Assembly: GCA_016124945.1 (NCBI GenBank)
Contig: WGMT01000014.1
Location: 27,576-91,575, forward strand
Reading direction: 5' to 3'
DNA length: 64,000 bases
From: a bacterium
GTDB lineage: Bacteria > Chloroflexota > Anaerolineae > Caldilineales > Caldilineaceae
The position numbers and the translations under genes are program-made. Below, in pieces: positions 9,402-17,531 of this stretch (position 1 is its first letter; every line of letters starts with the position of its first letter). Under the pieces are notes generated by a model. The model did not search any database, was not told the DNA's origin, and worked only from the letters and a program-made list of their open reading frames with translations.

Positions 9402-9433
9402 GGGGGACACGCACGCCTTTGTGCGCGTCCCCC
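9402..9433. repeat. Intergenic hairpin
   Basis: Arms 9402-9414 (GGGGGACACGCAC) and 9421-9433 pair with one mismatch around a 6-nt loop. There is no U-tract on either strand, so a terminator role is uncertain. Confidence 0.5.
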
Positions 9434-9698
9434 TATCAGGTTAGCGTTGTCATGAGAGCTAGGTTGAGACGATGCGTTTGGGATCGTCACGTCGGCGGTC
9501 GGCGTGGAGGATGTGTGTATGGGTGAGGTGTATGCTAGAGGTTAAAACGAGGTTCACACTGTAACAGCGCTAACGTCAGCAAGATATAAACATCCGATTT
9601 TCACCCAATGTCCATTCTGGTCAGACGGGAAGACGCGTGATACAACATGTGCAATGTATCATCGCTGTGCGACCAAGAGAGTGATTGCGAGGTGACCA

Positions 9699-10601
9699 TT
9701 GACAGAGACAACACCTGTGCCTGCACCCGATTTTGAAATCGGGCTGTATTCATTTGCGGACTGACGCCCGACCTGCGCACCGGCGCGATGATCAGCCCTG
9801 CGCACAGGCTGGAGAATTTGCTGGAGAGCATTGTCCTGGCCGAAGAGGTGGGGCTGGATGTCTTTGGGCTGGGCTGAGATCATGGCCGGACGGGGATCGT
9901 TCATCGAGTCGTTTCCCCTCTTCGGCTATGATTTGAAGGACTACGATGCGCTGTTCAGCGAAAAGCTAGACCTGCTGCTGCAACTTAGAGAGCCGGAACA
10001 GGTCACCTGGTCGGGCCGGTTTCGCCCGCCGCTGAGCGGACAGGGTGTTTACCCGCGCCCCGTGCAGAGTCCGCTGCCGGTCTGGGTGGTGGTGGGTGGC
10101 ACGCCGCAATCAGTGGTGCGCGCCGCCACGTTGGGGTTGCCGATGGCGCTGGCCATCATCGGTGGCAACCCGGCCCAGTTTGCCCCGTTTGTGGATCTCT
10201 ACCACGAAACGGGCAGACAGGCCGGACATGACCCGACGCGGTTGCGCGTGAGCATCAACAGTCACGGCTACCTGGCCGACGGTGCCCAACAGGCCGTGGA
10301 CGAAGCGTTTCCGTCCTTTGCGCAGGTGATGAACAAGATCGGGCGCGAGCGCGGCTGGCCACCCATGTCGCGGGGACAGTTTGAGGCGTCTTGTGCGCTG
10401 CGCGGAGCCAATTTTGTGGGCAGCCCCAACGAGGTGATCGAGAAAATCCTCCACCAGCATGAACTCTTCGGCCACCAACGCTTGCTGCTGCAAATCAGCA
10501 TCGGCACCATGCCCCATGCCCAGGTGATGCACGCCATTGAACTGCTGGGCACAATGGTCGCGCCGGTAGTGCGCGCCGAAATCGCTCGACAAACCGCCTA
10601 A
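9699..10601 (+). pseudogene. LLM-class (luciferase-like) flavin monooxygenase, frameshifted and internally deleted
   Basis: The likely start is TTG at 9699-9701 behind GAGGTG, giving FEIGLYSFAD. Frame is lost there (TGA at 9762-9764) but resumes one register over as [20 protein letters not shown] and runs to VFGLG. Homologues then carry about 55-60 residues (an EHH-type active-site region up to a GGR turn) before [20 protein letters not shown]; here the two parts abut out of frame at about 9870. The rest, to 10601, is intact and typical. Two lesions make a null allele likely. The downstream part alone spans 9831-10601 and could be misannotated as a short protein. Confidence 0.8.
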
Positions 10602-10623
10602 CTTCCAACATACAAGGCCTACT

Positions 10624-11214
10624 TTGTCCTATCAAAACCGTGTCACCCCAACCGGACAAATCATCGCCACGCCTGCCCGTGGCACCTTCATGGGTAACCG
10701 GGGCGTGCTGCACAACCCAGAGGGCGAAATCGTGCGCGTCTTCCAGGGCAAGCGCTGGATTACCTGTCTACTTGAGTTCAAAGGACGCCGTCGGCCCATA
10801 ATGACACCGGGCCGCTACACCGAACTCTTCTTCTTAGACGAAGCCACAGCGCTGGCGGCAGGGCACCGTCCTTGCCGGGAGTGTCGTCGCCGCGACTTCG
10901 ATCATTTTGCCGCGCTCTGGCGCTCCGTCTACGGCGGAACAGGTAAGGCGGACGAGTTGGACCGTCAATTGCATCAAGAACGCACTGCTGAATCAAAGCC
11001 GACCTACACAACTCTCGATGATCTGCCCAACGGCGTCTTTGTCCAGAACGAGAACGCCGCAGCGCTGCTGATCTGGCAACGCCAGCTCCATCTGTGGACG
11101 CCGTTTGGATATAGCACCACGTTTCCCTTGACAACACCTGGCACGTTTACGCTCCTGACGCCGCTATCCACGCTGCAGGTGATACGAGCAGGCTACATGC
11201 CTGTGGTCGGCTGA
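10624..11214 (+). CDS. Conserved hypothetical protein with CxxC-type motif
   Basis: A 196-residue protein of a widespread uncharacterised family, recognised by TPARGTFMGNRGVLH, GKRWITCLLEFKGRRRP, GRYTELFFLDEATALAAGHR and PCRECRRRDFDHF. The paired cysteines recall the Ada-type metal site but are too few to assign zinc binding. The C terminus (TPLSTLQVIRAGYMPVV) is family-typical. It starts at TTG 10624, 22 nt after the monooxygenase remnant. No function is assigned. The family's frequent retention suggests a real, expressed gene. Confidence 0.75.
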   Translation: MSYQNRVTPTGQIIATPARGTFMGNRGVLHNPEGEIVRVFQGKRWITCLLEFKGRRRPIMTPGRYTELFFLDEATALAAGHRPCRECRRRDFDHFAALWRSVYGGTGKADELDRQLHQERTAESKPTYTTLDDLPNGVFVQNENAAALLIWQRQLHLWTPFGYSTTFPLTTPGTFTLLTPLSTLQVIRAGYMPVVG

Positions 11215-11335
11215 AAATCGAGCTGCATCCCCACTTTTCTGTTCCTATCATCGATGTTAGAGAGAATGCTCTTTGTTTTCTCCTGTTTGCGCAGATGTTC
11301 GATCTCGGCGTTTCTTTCTCATCTACTTCAAGGTT

Positions 11336-11364
11336 TTGACAAGCGATCAATGTCTCCTTATACT
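11336..11364 (+). promoter_or_regulatory. Strong predicted sigma-70-type promoter for the complete Dpp operon
   Basis: TTGACA (11336-11341), a 17-nt spacer, then TATACT (11359-11364). The predicted start lies near 11371, leaving a leader of about 135 nt before the lipoprotein ATG at 11506. The rest of 11215-11505 shows no gene. Confidence 0.7.
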
Positions 11365-11505
11365 TTCGAACTTAGGCCCACTGTTGCTCTACGATTATTT
11401 ATCTCCCCTGTAGCCACTCTCCGCTACTTCCAATTTGTCAAACTGTATCTTAGTTCTGGTCTTTTCTGTCATCGAAATCACATCCATCAATAAAAGGATA
11501 GGACC

Positions 11506-13119
11506 ATGCTTCGAAGAGTCGCCTTGCTTTTGATCCTGTTGACCGCGCTGCTCTCGGCCTGCGCCGCACCTGCTGCTCCCCAACCGAGCGCGCCACCCGC
11601 CGAAGAAGCCGCCGCCCCGTCACAGACCCCGGCGGACACCATCGTCGCCGCCGTGCCCAACGAACCCTCCACCTGGGACTATGACTTCGTCCAGGGCGAT
11701 TTGGTGGGCCTGTCGATGGTGAAGAATGTCGATCCCTTCTTGCTCGATCACCCTGTGGTCGATTCGGGCAACGGCTATTTGACGCTGGACACCACCCAAC
11801 TCGTGGGCGTCTACGCTGATTCGTACACCGTCTCCGAAGACGGCCTCACCTGGACCATCACCATGAAGGACGGCCTTACCTTCCCCAGCGGCGCAGCGGC
11901 AGACGCCGAAGCCTACCGAGCCTCCAAGGAACGCGGGCTGAACTTCCAGGCCAATGTGGGCTTTGTCTTCGGCACCATCGGTGTGCCCACCACCGATCAC
12001 CTGACGGTGGACGGCAATACGATTACGATTCAGCACGATTTCTTCTCGTCGCTCCAGCCCTACATGCACGCCATCGGTTCGTTCTTCTACGCTCCGGCCA
12101 CCTGGGCCGAAAACGGCAGCACCGAAGATCCGTGGGCCACGGATTGGAAGAGCAAGAATCCCGGTTCGGGTGGGCCGTACACCGTGGCCGAACAGGTCGC
12201 CGGTCAGCGCATTGTGCTGGAGAAGAACCCCAACTGGCCCGGGGAAGTGATGAACGAGCGCGTGGAAGTGCAGATCGTGCCGTCTGAGGCCAACCGTGTG
12301 CTCATGCTCCGGCGCGGTGACATCGACATCGCCTTCGGCCTGGGCCGCAAGGACGTGCTGGCGCTGGAAAGTGAACCAGGCATCAAGGTGCTCTCCATCC
12401 CCACCACAGACGCCGTGATGCTGGTGATGAACCACAGCATGCCGCCCTTCGACAACGCCGACTTCCGCAAGGCGCTGGCCTACGCCGTCCCCTACGAAGA
12501 CATTCTTAGCGCTGTCTACGGTGGCAACGCCACACCCATGCGCTCCGTCATGCCCAACGGCATGCCCGGCTACACCGACGAATACTTCGTCTACGACACC
12601 AACCTCGACATGGCGCGCGAACTGCTGGCCGCTTCGGGCGTCACCAACCCGTCCATTGAGTTGACGGTGGAAGCGGGCATCAGCGAACATTCGCAGATTG
12701 CCCTGCTCGTGCAGAACGCCCTCAGCCAGATCGGCGTCACCGTGACGATTCAAGAGTTGGATTCCACCACGATTGCCGAGCAGCGGGCGCAGCGCGGCCT
12801 GCCCTTCCTGCTGCATCAAGGCATCGCCTGGATCAACGATCCTGAATATCACTTCAACCTCTCGCTGGTGCCCACCGGTTTCCTCAACTTTGGCGACTAC
12901 AACAACGAACGCATCGCCGAGATTGTGGCTGAGTCGTCACAGATCGTCGACGCTGCCGAACGCTTCGCCGCCTACGCCGAAGCCCAGGAAATCGCCATGG
13001 ACGAACTGCCCTTCATCCCCCTGGCCCAGCCCAACTACGTCGTCGCCATGCGCGACAACGTGCAGGGCTACACCTACGCCAGCGATCAGGTCTACCGGTT
13101 CTGGACGATGCATAAGTAG
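11506..13119 (+). CDS. ABC transporter substrate-binding lipoprotein, peptide/opine type (SBP_bac_5)
   Basis: A 537-residue family 5 binding protein. It has a classical lipoprotein signal (MLRRVALLLILLTALLSAC, Cys19), an alanine/proline-rich linker, and the core with EPSTWDYDFVQGDLVG and WTITMKDGLTFPSGAAADAE. It is exported and anchored outside the membrane to deliver ligand to the permeases encoded next. The family binds peptides, opines, nickel or glutathione; the hydantoinase genes downstream suggest a cyclic amide or oxoproline-like ligand. A strong promoter lies 142 nt upstream. Confidence 0.93.
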   Translation: MLRRVALLLILLTALLSACAAPAAPQPSAPPAEEAAAPSQTPADTIVAAVPNEPSTWDYDFVQGDLVGLSMVKNVDPFLLDHPVVDSGNGYLTLDTTQLVGVYADSYTVSEDGLTWTITMKDGLTFPSGAAADAEAYRASKERGLNFQANVGFVFGTIGVPTTDHLTVDGNTITIQHDFFSSLQPYMHAIGSFFYAPATWAENGSTEDPWATDWKSKNPGSGGPYTVAEQVAGQRIVLEKNPNWPGEVMNERVEVQIVPSEANRVLMLRRGDIDIAFGLGRKDVLALESEPGIKVLSIPTTDAVMLVMNHSMPPFDNADFRKALAYAVPYEDILSAVYGGNATPMRSVMPNGMPGYTDEYFVYDTNLDMARELLAASGVTNPSIELTVEAGISEHSQIALLVQNALSQIGVTVTIQELDSTTIAEQRAQRGLPFLLHQGIAWINDPEYHFNLSLVPTGFLNFGDYNNERIAEIVAESSQIVDAAERFAAYAEAQEIAMDELPFIPLAQPNYVVAMRDNVQGYTYASDQVYRFWTMHK

Positions 13120-13335
13120 TGATTGGTGATTGGTGATTGGGATCGCGTGGAGGTTGTTGGTTGGGCGGGGAGATGATGCTGTAAAGAGTTGATGATGGGA
13201 TGATGCAGTTATCGTGATGATAACTATCATCCCACCATCCCATCATCTCCCCACCCGAAAACGCCCCACCCCCAGTCAACCTTCTATGCAAGATCCCAAT
13301 CACCAGTCACCAATCACCAATCCCTAGGACATGCC
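13120..13335. repeat. Intergenic heptamer-repeat region with inverted ends
   Basis: The left edge carries head-to-tail copies of GGTGATT (about 13122-13142) and the right edge the complementary ACCAATC units (about 13296-13324). Inside is a second inverted pair around 13195-13250 built on ATGATGGGATGATG and its complement. The region can fold into a large cruciform. No gene is visible. Confidence 0.65.
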
Positions 13336-14349
13336 ATGTCTCTCTGGCGTTATGCGCTGCGAAGGACGCTGCTGTTGGTGCCGGTGTTATTGGGCATTAC
13401 GGTGGTAGCCTTCGCCTTGACTCACGTTGTGCCGCGCAATCCGGTTTATGCGCTGGTGGGCACTTTTGCCGATCAGAAGTTGGTAGATGAGACGATCAAG
13501 CGCTATGGGCTGGATCAGCCGCTGTCTACCCAATACCTTCGCTACATGGGCAACCTGCTGCAAGGGGACCTGGGCACGTCGATCCGCAGTGGCCGACCTG
13601 TGATTGATGAGATGCTGGTGCGGCTGCCTGCCACCTTGGAACTGACGACGCTGGCGCTGCTGCTGGCGTTGTTCGTCGCCCTCGTGCTGGGAACGGTGGC
13701 CGCGCTCAACTACGGGCGCGGTCCCGATGTGGCGGCGCGGCTGCTGGCGCTGGTAGGCAACTCCCTGCCCGAATTCTGGCTGGGGCTGATCTTTGTCTTC
13801 GTCTTCTACTTTCAATTGGGCTGGGCGCCCCCGCCTATAGGACGCATCGCCAGCGGGATTACGCCGCCTGCCGCCGTTACTAACCTCTACCTGATCGACG
13901 CTGTCCTCACAGCCGACTGGCGTGCGTTCGGCTCAGCACTGGCGCAGATGGCACTGCCGGTGATCACCCTCGCCTTCGTGGTGATGGCCCCGATCATGCG
14001 CACCGTGCGCGCCAATGTGCTCGAAGTGCTCAACGCGCCCTACGTCCGCTGCGCCCGCGCGCATGGACTGAGCCGCCGTCGCCTGCTCGTCACCTACGTC
14101 CTGCGCAATGCCCTGCTTTCGGTGGTGACGCTGGTGGCGATCATCTACGGCTACCTGCTCGGCGGCGCGGTGCTGATCGAAAAGGTCTTCTCGTGGCCGG
14201 GGTTGGGGCAGTGGGCGGCCAACGCCATCGTCACCCAGGACTATCCGGTGGTGCAGGCGTTTGTCCTGTTGGCGGCGACTTTTTACGTACTCGTCTACCT
14301 GCTGGCCGATCTGCTGCTGGCAGTGATGGACCCGCGGATCAGGTACTGA
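13336..14349 (+). CDS. Dpp/Opp-type ABC transporter permease (DppB-like)
   Basis: A 337-residue integral membrane permease. It begins MSLWRYALRRTLLLVPVLLG and continues TVVAFALTHVVPRNPVYALV, with YGLDQPLSTQYLRYM, the GDLGTSIRSGRPVIDEM segment, and EAA-type loop CARAHGLSRRRLLVTYVLRN. It ends LLLAVMDPRIRY. It follows the binding protein after a repeat-rich gap and is the first permease of a five-gene transporter operon. The proline-arginine variant of the usual TPGDP turn (VPRNP) is a mild oddity. Confidence 0.92.
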   Translation: MSLWRYALRRTLLLVPVLLGITVVAFALTHVVPRNPVYALVGTFADQKLVDETIKRYGLDQPLSTQYLRYMGNLLQGDLGTSIRSGRPVIDEMLVRLPATLELTTLALLLALFVALVLGTVAALNYGRGPDVAARLLALVGNSLPEFWLGLIFVFVFYFQLGWAPPPIGRIASGITPPAAVTNLYLIDAVLTADWRAFGSALAQMALPVITLAFVVMAPIMRTVRANVLEVLNAPYVRCARAHGLSRRRLLVTYVLRNALLSVVTLVAIIYGYLLGGAVLIEKVFSWPGLGQWAANAIVTQDYPVVQAFVLLAATFYVLVYLLADLLLAVMDPRIRY

Positions 14350-14462
14350 GCGGAGACGCTACCACCGGGAGAGTGATCCACGGAGGCACACGTGGTGAAT
14401 CAATTGAAATTTGATCCGTGTTCTCTTCGATCCGTGTCCACAAGTTCTCTTGCAGGGAGACA

Positions 14463-15353
14463 ATGACCCAATCCGTGCACAATATGGAATCGACACCCCT
14501 CGAAGCCGTGGACGCCACCGGCTGGCGGCGGCTGCGGTTGGTGCTCTGGCAAGAAAAGCTGACCTTGCTCGGCGCGTTGATCTTGGCGATCTACCTGATT
14601 CTGGCGCTGATCGCGCCGTGGATCGCGCCCGTCGATCCCAACGCCATCAACCTCAATGTGATGCTCTCGCCGCCCACACCCGCCCATCCCTTCGGCACCG
14701 ACAGCGTGGGGCGCGACATCTTCTCGCGCACACTAGTAGCAGCGCGCATCGACATCGGCCTCGCCCTGGGCGCGGTGATCCTCTCGATCACGCTGGGGAC
14801 GCTGTTGGGCATGGCGGCGGGCTACGCCGGCGGCTGGCTCGACGAGGTGATCATGCGCTCGATGGACATTTTGCAGTCGTTCCCGGCCTTCATCCTGGCG
14901 TTAGGCGTCGTGGCCGCGCTGGGGCAGGGGCTATTCAACATTCTCGTGGTGGTGGCGTTCATCAACATTCCGTCGTACGCACGGTTGATCCGTACCGAGT
15001 TTCTCTCGAATCGGGAACGCCAATACGCCGACGCCGCGCGTATGGTAGGCAACTCGCACACAAGGATCGTCTTCCGCCACCTGCTGCCCAACAGCGTGAC
15101 GCCGCTCTTGGCGATTGCGTCACTTAACTTCGGCTGGGCCATCCTCACCACCGCCGGGCTTTCGTTCCTGGGCATCGGCGTGCGCCCGCCCACCGCCGAA
15201 TGGGGACAGATGATCGCCACCGGCAGCGAAGAACTGGTGCGCGGCATCTGGTGGACGTCGTTCTTCCCCGGCATGGCGCTCTTTGTCTTTGTGTTGGGCT
15301 GCAATCTGCTTGGCGACGGCGTGCAAAAACTACTCGACCCACGTTCCTGGTGA
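14463..15353 (+). CDS. Dpp/Opp-type ABC transporter permease (DppC-like)
   Basis: A 296-residue permease with a DppC layout: WQEKLTLLGALILAIYLI, HPFGTDSVGRDIFSRTLVA, MRSMDILQSFPAFILALGVV, and the EAA loop ADAARMVGNSHTRIVFRH. ATG at 14463 follows GGGAGA at a good distance and suits the family length; upstream in-frame codons lie in the untranslated spacer. It pairs with the DppB-like protein to form the membrane channel. Confidence 0.92.
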   Translation: MTQSVHNMESTPLEAVDATGWRRLRLVLWQEKLTLLGALILAIYLILALIAPWIAPVDPNAINLNVMLSPPTPAHPFGTDSVGRDIFSRTLVAARIDIGLALGAVILSITLGTLLGMAAGYAGGWLDEVIMRSMDILQSFPAFILALGVVAALGQGLFNILVVVAFINIPSYARLIRTEFLSNRERQYADAARMVGNSHTRIVFRHLLPNSVTPLLAIASLNFGWAILTTAGLSFLGIGVRPPTAEWGQMIATGSEELVRGIWWTSFFPGMALFVFVLGCNLLGDGVQKLLDPRSW

Positions 15354-15361
15354 CCTGACCC

Positions 15362-16339
15362 ATGCCGCTTCTTTCGATTCAAGATCTGCATCTGGAAATC
15401 AGCCGCCCCGGCAGCCACGTGTCGGTGCTGCACGGCGTCAACCTGCACGTGGACGCCGGGGAAATCGTTGGGCTGGTCGGCGAGACCGGTTCGGGCAAGA
15501 CGTTGACGGCCATGTCGATCCTCAATTTGTTGCCGTCGGGGGCGCGCTTCACGGCGGGCGTAATTCACTTCGACGGTGTGGACATTTGCCGCGCCGACGC
15601 TGAACAGATCCACCAACTGCGCGGACGCGCCATCGGCGCCATCTTCCAACAGCCACGCGCCGCGCTCAACCCAACGCGTCCGGTGGTGGATCAAGTGGCG
15701 GATCGCTACGCCGATCTGCTCGGCCTGGGACGCCGTGCCGCATTGGACGCAGCTTTCGAGCAGTTACGGCAGGTGGGTATCCCTGATCCACGAGTGCGGG
15801 GGAAGCAGTACCCACATCAGCTTTCAGGCGGCATGTGCCAGCGTGTGATGGTGGCGATGGCGATTGCCGCTGGTCCGCGCCTGCTGCTGGCCGACGAGCC
15901 GACCACCGGCCTCGATGTGACCTTGCAAGACCAAATTTTGCGACTGATTACGAATCTGTCGCAGGCGGCGGGCATGGCTGTCCTTTTGATTACGCATGAC
16001 CTGGCCGTGGTGGCGCAGACCTGTCAACGGGTGGCGGTGATGTACGCCGGCGAAGTGGTGGAAAGCGGACCGACCGACGAAATCCTCAGCCGCCCCAAGC
16101 ACCCGTACACCGTAGGCTTGATCGAAGCCGTGGCGGGGCTGGAAGCAGGACGCCGCCCAGAGGCGATCCCCGGTGTGGTGCCGCGCTTCCGCCAACCGCC
16201 ACACTTCTGCCCGTTCGTGGATCGCTGTCCACGCGCCTTTGATCGCTGCCGCGTCGAGCGTCCACAACTGCGGGCACTGAACGGGCAAGAGGTCGCCTGT
16301 CACCTTTACGCGGAAACCACCACCGGGGAGGCGCGTTGA
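15362..16339 (+). CDS. Dpp/Opp-type ABC transporter ATP-binding protein (DppD-like)
   Basis: A 325-residue ATPase with Walker A GETGSGKT, signature LSGGMCQRV, Walker B LLLADEPTTGLD and H-loop LLITHDLAVV. The C-terminal oligopeptide-transporter extension has clustered cysteines (FCPFVDRCPRAFDRC), which in some homologues bind a metal or Fe-S cluster. It drives import with the partner ATPase encoded next. It starts 8 nt after the permease stop, and its own stop overlaps the next start in a TGATG junction. Confidence 0.95.
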   Translation: MPLLSIQDLHLEISRPGSHVSVLHGVNLHVDAGEIVGLVGETGSGKTLTAMSILNLLPSGARFTAGVIHFDGVDICRADAEQIHQLRGRAIGAIFQQPRAALNPTRPVVDQVADRYADLLGLGRRAALDAAFEQLRQVGIPDPRVRGKQYPHQLSGGMCQRVMVAMAIAAGPRLLLADEPTTGLDVTLQDQILRLITNLSQAAGMAVLLITHDLAVVAQTCQRVAVMYAGEVVESGPTDEILSRPKHPYTVGLIEAVAGLEAGRRPEAIPGVVPRFRQPPHFCPFVDRCPRAFDRCRVERPQLRALNGQEVACHLYAETTTGEAR

Positions 16340-17295
16340 TGCTGTCGGTGACGAAGTTGCGCCGGGAGTTTTATCTGCGCCACGGCTGGTTTGATCGGCG
16401 CGTCCTCGTGGCCGTGGACGACGTCTCGTTTGCCGTGGCGCGTGGAAAAACCATCGCCGTGGTAGGAGAAAGCGGATCGGGCAAGACGACGCTGGGCCGC
16501 TGCATCGTCGGCCTGTTGCCATCCACCGCGGGGACAATCGAAATCGATCAGATCAACCCGTCCACGCTGCCGGCGCCCCAGGCCAAAGAGTTCCGACGGC
16601 GCATCCAGATGGTCTTTCAGGACCCCGACGAGTCGCTCAACCCGCGCATGTCCATTGCCGACACGCTGCACGAACCGCTGCGCCGCTGGCACCGTCTGCG
16701 CGGGGACGCACTGCACCGCCGCACTGCCGAGTTGCTGGATCAGGTGCAGCTTTCGCCGCGCCTGCTGGGCTATCATCCACACCATCTATCGGGCGGGCAG
16801 CAGCAGCGCGTCGGCATCGCCCGCGCCCTGGCCGCCCAACCCGATGTCATCGTCCTCGACGAGCCGACGTCGGCGCTGGATGTGTCGGTGCAGGCGCAGA
16901 TCCTCAACCTGCTGGTGGATCTGCAACAGCAACACCAGATGACCTATCTGCTGATTTCCCACGATCTGGCCACCGTGCGCTATCTGGCCCAGGAAGTGAT
17001 CGTCCTTTATCTGGGGCGCGTGGTGGAGCAGGGACCAGTGGCGGCCATCTTCGACAACCCGCAACACCCGTACACGCGCGCGCTGCTCACCTCCGCGCCC
17101 CGCCTGCACGCCCTCCCCCGCGCCGACCGGCTGATCCTGCGCGGCGAAGTGGGCAACCCCGGCGACATCGGCCGCGGCTGCGCGCTGGCCCCGCGCTGTC
17201 CACTGGCGGAGGCACACTGCGCGGAGACACCGCAGGCCCTCGCGCCGGTGGGGACCAATCACACCGTCGCCTGCCAGATCGTGACGCGGACATGA
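16339..17295 (+). CDS. Dpp/Opp-type ABC transporter ATP-binding protein (DppF/OppF-like)
   Basis: A 318-residue ATPase with Walker A GESGSGKT, signature LSGGQQQRVGIARAL, Walker B VIVLDEPTSALD and H-loop LLISHDLATV, plus a C-terminal cysteine cluster (CALAPRCPLAEAHC). ATG at 16339 overlaps the previous stop by one base, indicating translational coupling. This and its partner are the only intact Dpp-type ATPases in the window, so they may also serve the two transporters at 5.4-9.1 kb and 48.7-52.4 kb that lack ATPases. Confidence 0.95.
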   Translation: MLSVTKLRREFYLRHGWFDRRVLVAVDDVSFAVARGKTIAVVGESGSGKTTLGRCIVGLLPSTAGTIEIDQINPSTLPAPQAKEFRRRIQMVFQDPDESLNPRMSIADTLHEPLRRWHRLRGDALHRRTAELLDQVQLSPRLLGYHPHHLSGGQQQRVGIARALAAQPDVIVLDEPTSALDVSVQAQILNLLVDLQQQHQMTYLLISHDLATVRYLAQEVIVLYLGRVVEQGPVAAIFDNPQHPYTRALLTSAPRLHALPRADRLILRGEVGNPGDIGRGCALAPRCPLAEAHCAETPQALAPVGTNHTVACQIVTRT

Positions 17296-17299
17296 AACC

Positions 17300-17500
17300 G
17301 CAGAAATTCACCGCAAAGGCGCAAAGAGCGCAAAGGGCAGAGGAGAAAAGAGAACAGCAGAGATCCACAGATTACACAGATTTTCAGGATTTCCAGAGGA
17401 TTTTGCTCAAATCTCTGCAATCCCTTTAATCCTTTTAATCTGTGGATCATTTCTTTCTCTTTCTGCCCTTTGCGTTCTTTGCGCCTTTGCGGTGAATCTT
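17300..17500. repeat. Nested inverted repeats between the transporter and hydantoinase genes
   Basis: An outer imperfect inverted repeat (about 17307-17350 with 17455-17497, built on TTCACCGCAAAGGCGCAAAG) encloses an inner one (GATCCACAGATT at 17362-17373, complement at 17437-17448). The same inner motif recurs at 44941-45195. It may act as a terminator or mRNA-stability element. Confidence 0.7.
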
Positions 17501-17531
17501 GTTCATTCTCGAATCCAAGAAAGGGAACCCC

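Larger units (their letters stand above)
9110..9698. other. Intergenic region with leftward promoter and a hairpin
   Basis: This 589-nt stretch holds no credible gene. It contains the leader and promoter of the leftward transport operon and a strong hairpin at 9402-9433 (13-nt arms with one mismatch). Beyond the hairpin I see nothing recognisable before the broken monooxygenase gene. Confidence 0.6.

Noticed and set aside
9831..10601. A short intact monooxygenase starting at 9831
   Set aside because: Upstream sequence in other frames matches the missing N terminus, so this is the 3' part of a broken gene.
11620..12852. A 410-codon minus-strand frame inside the binding-protein gene
   Set aside because: The plus strand encodes a complete lipoprotein with a clear promoter; the antisense protein has no recognisable motif and biased composition.
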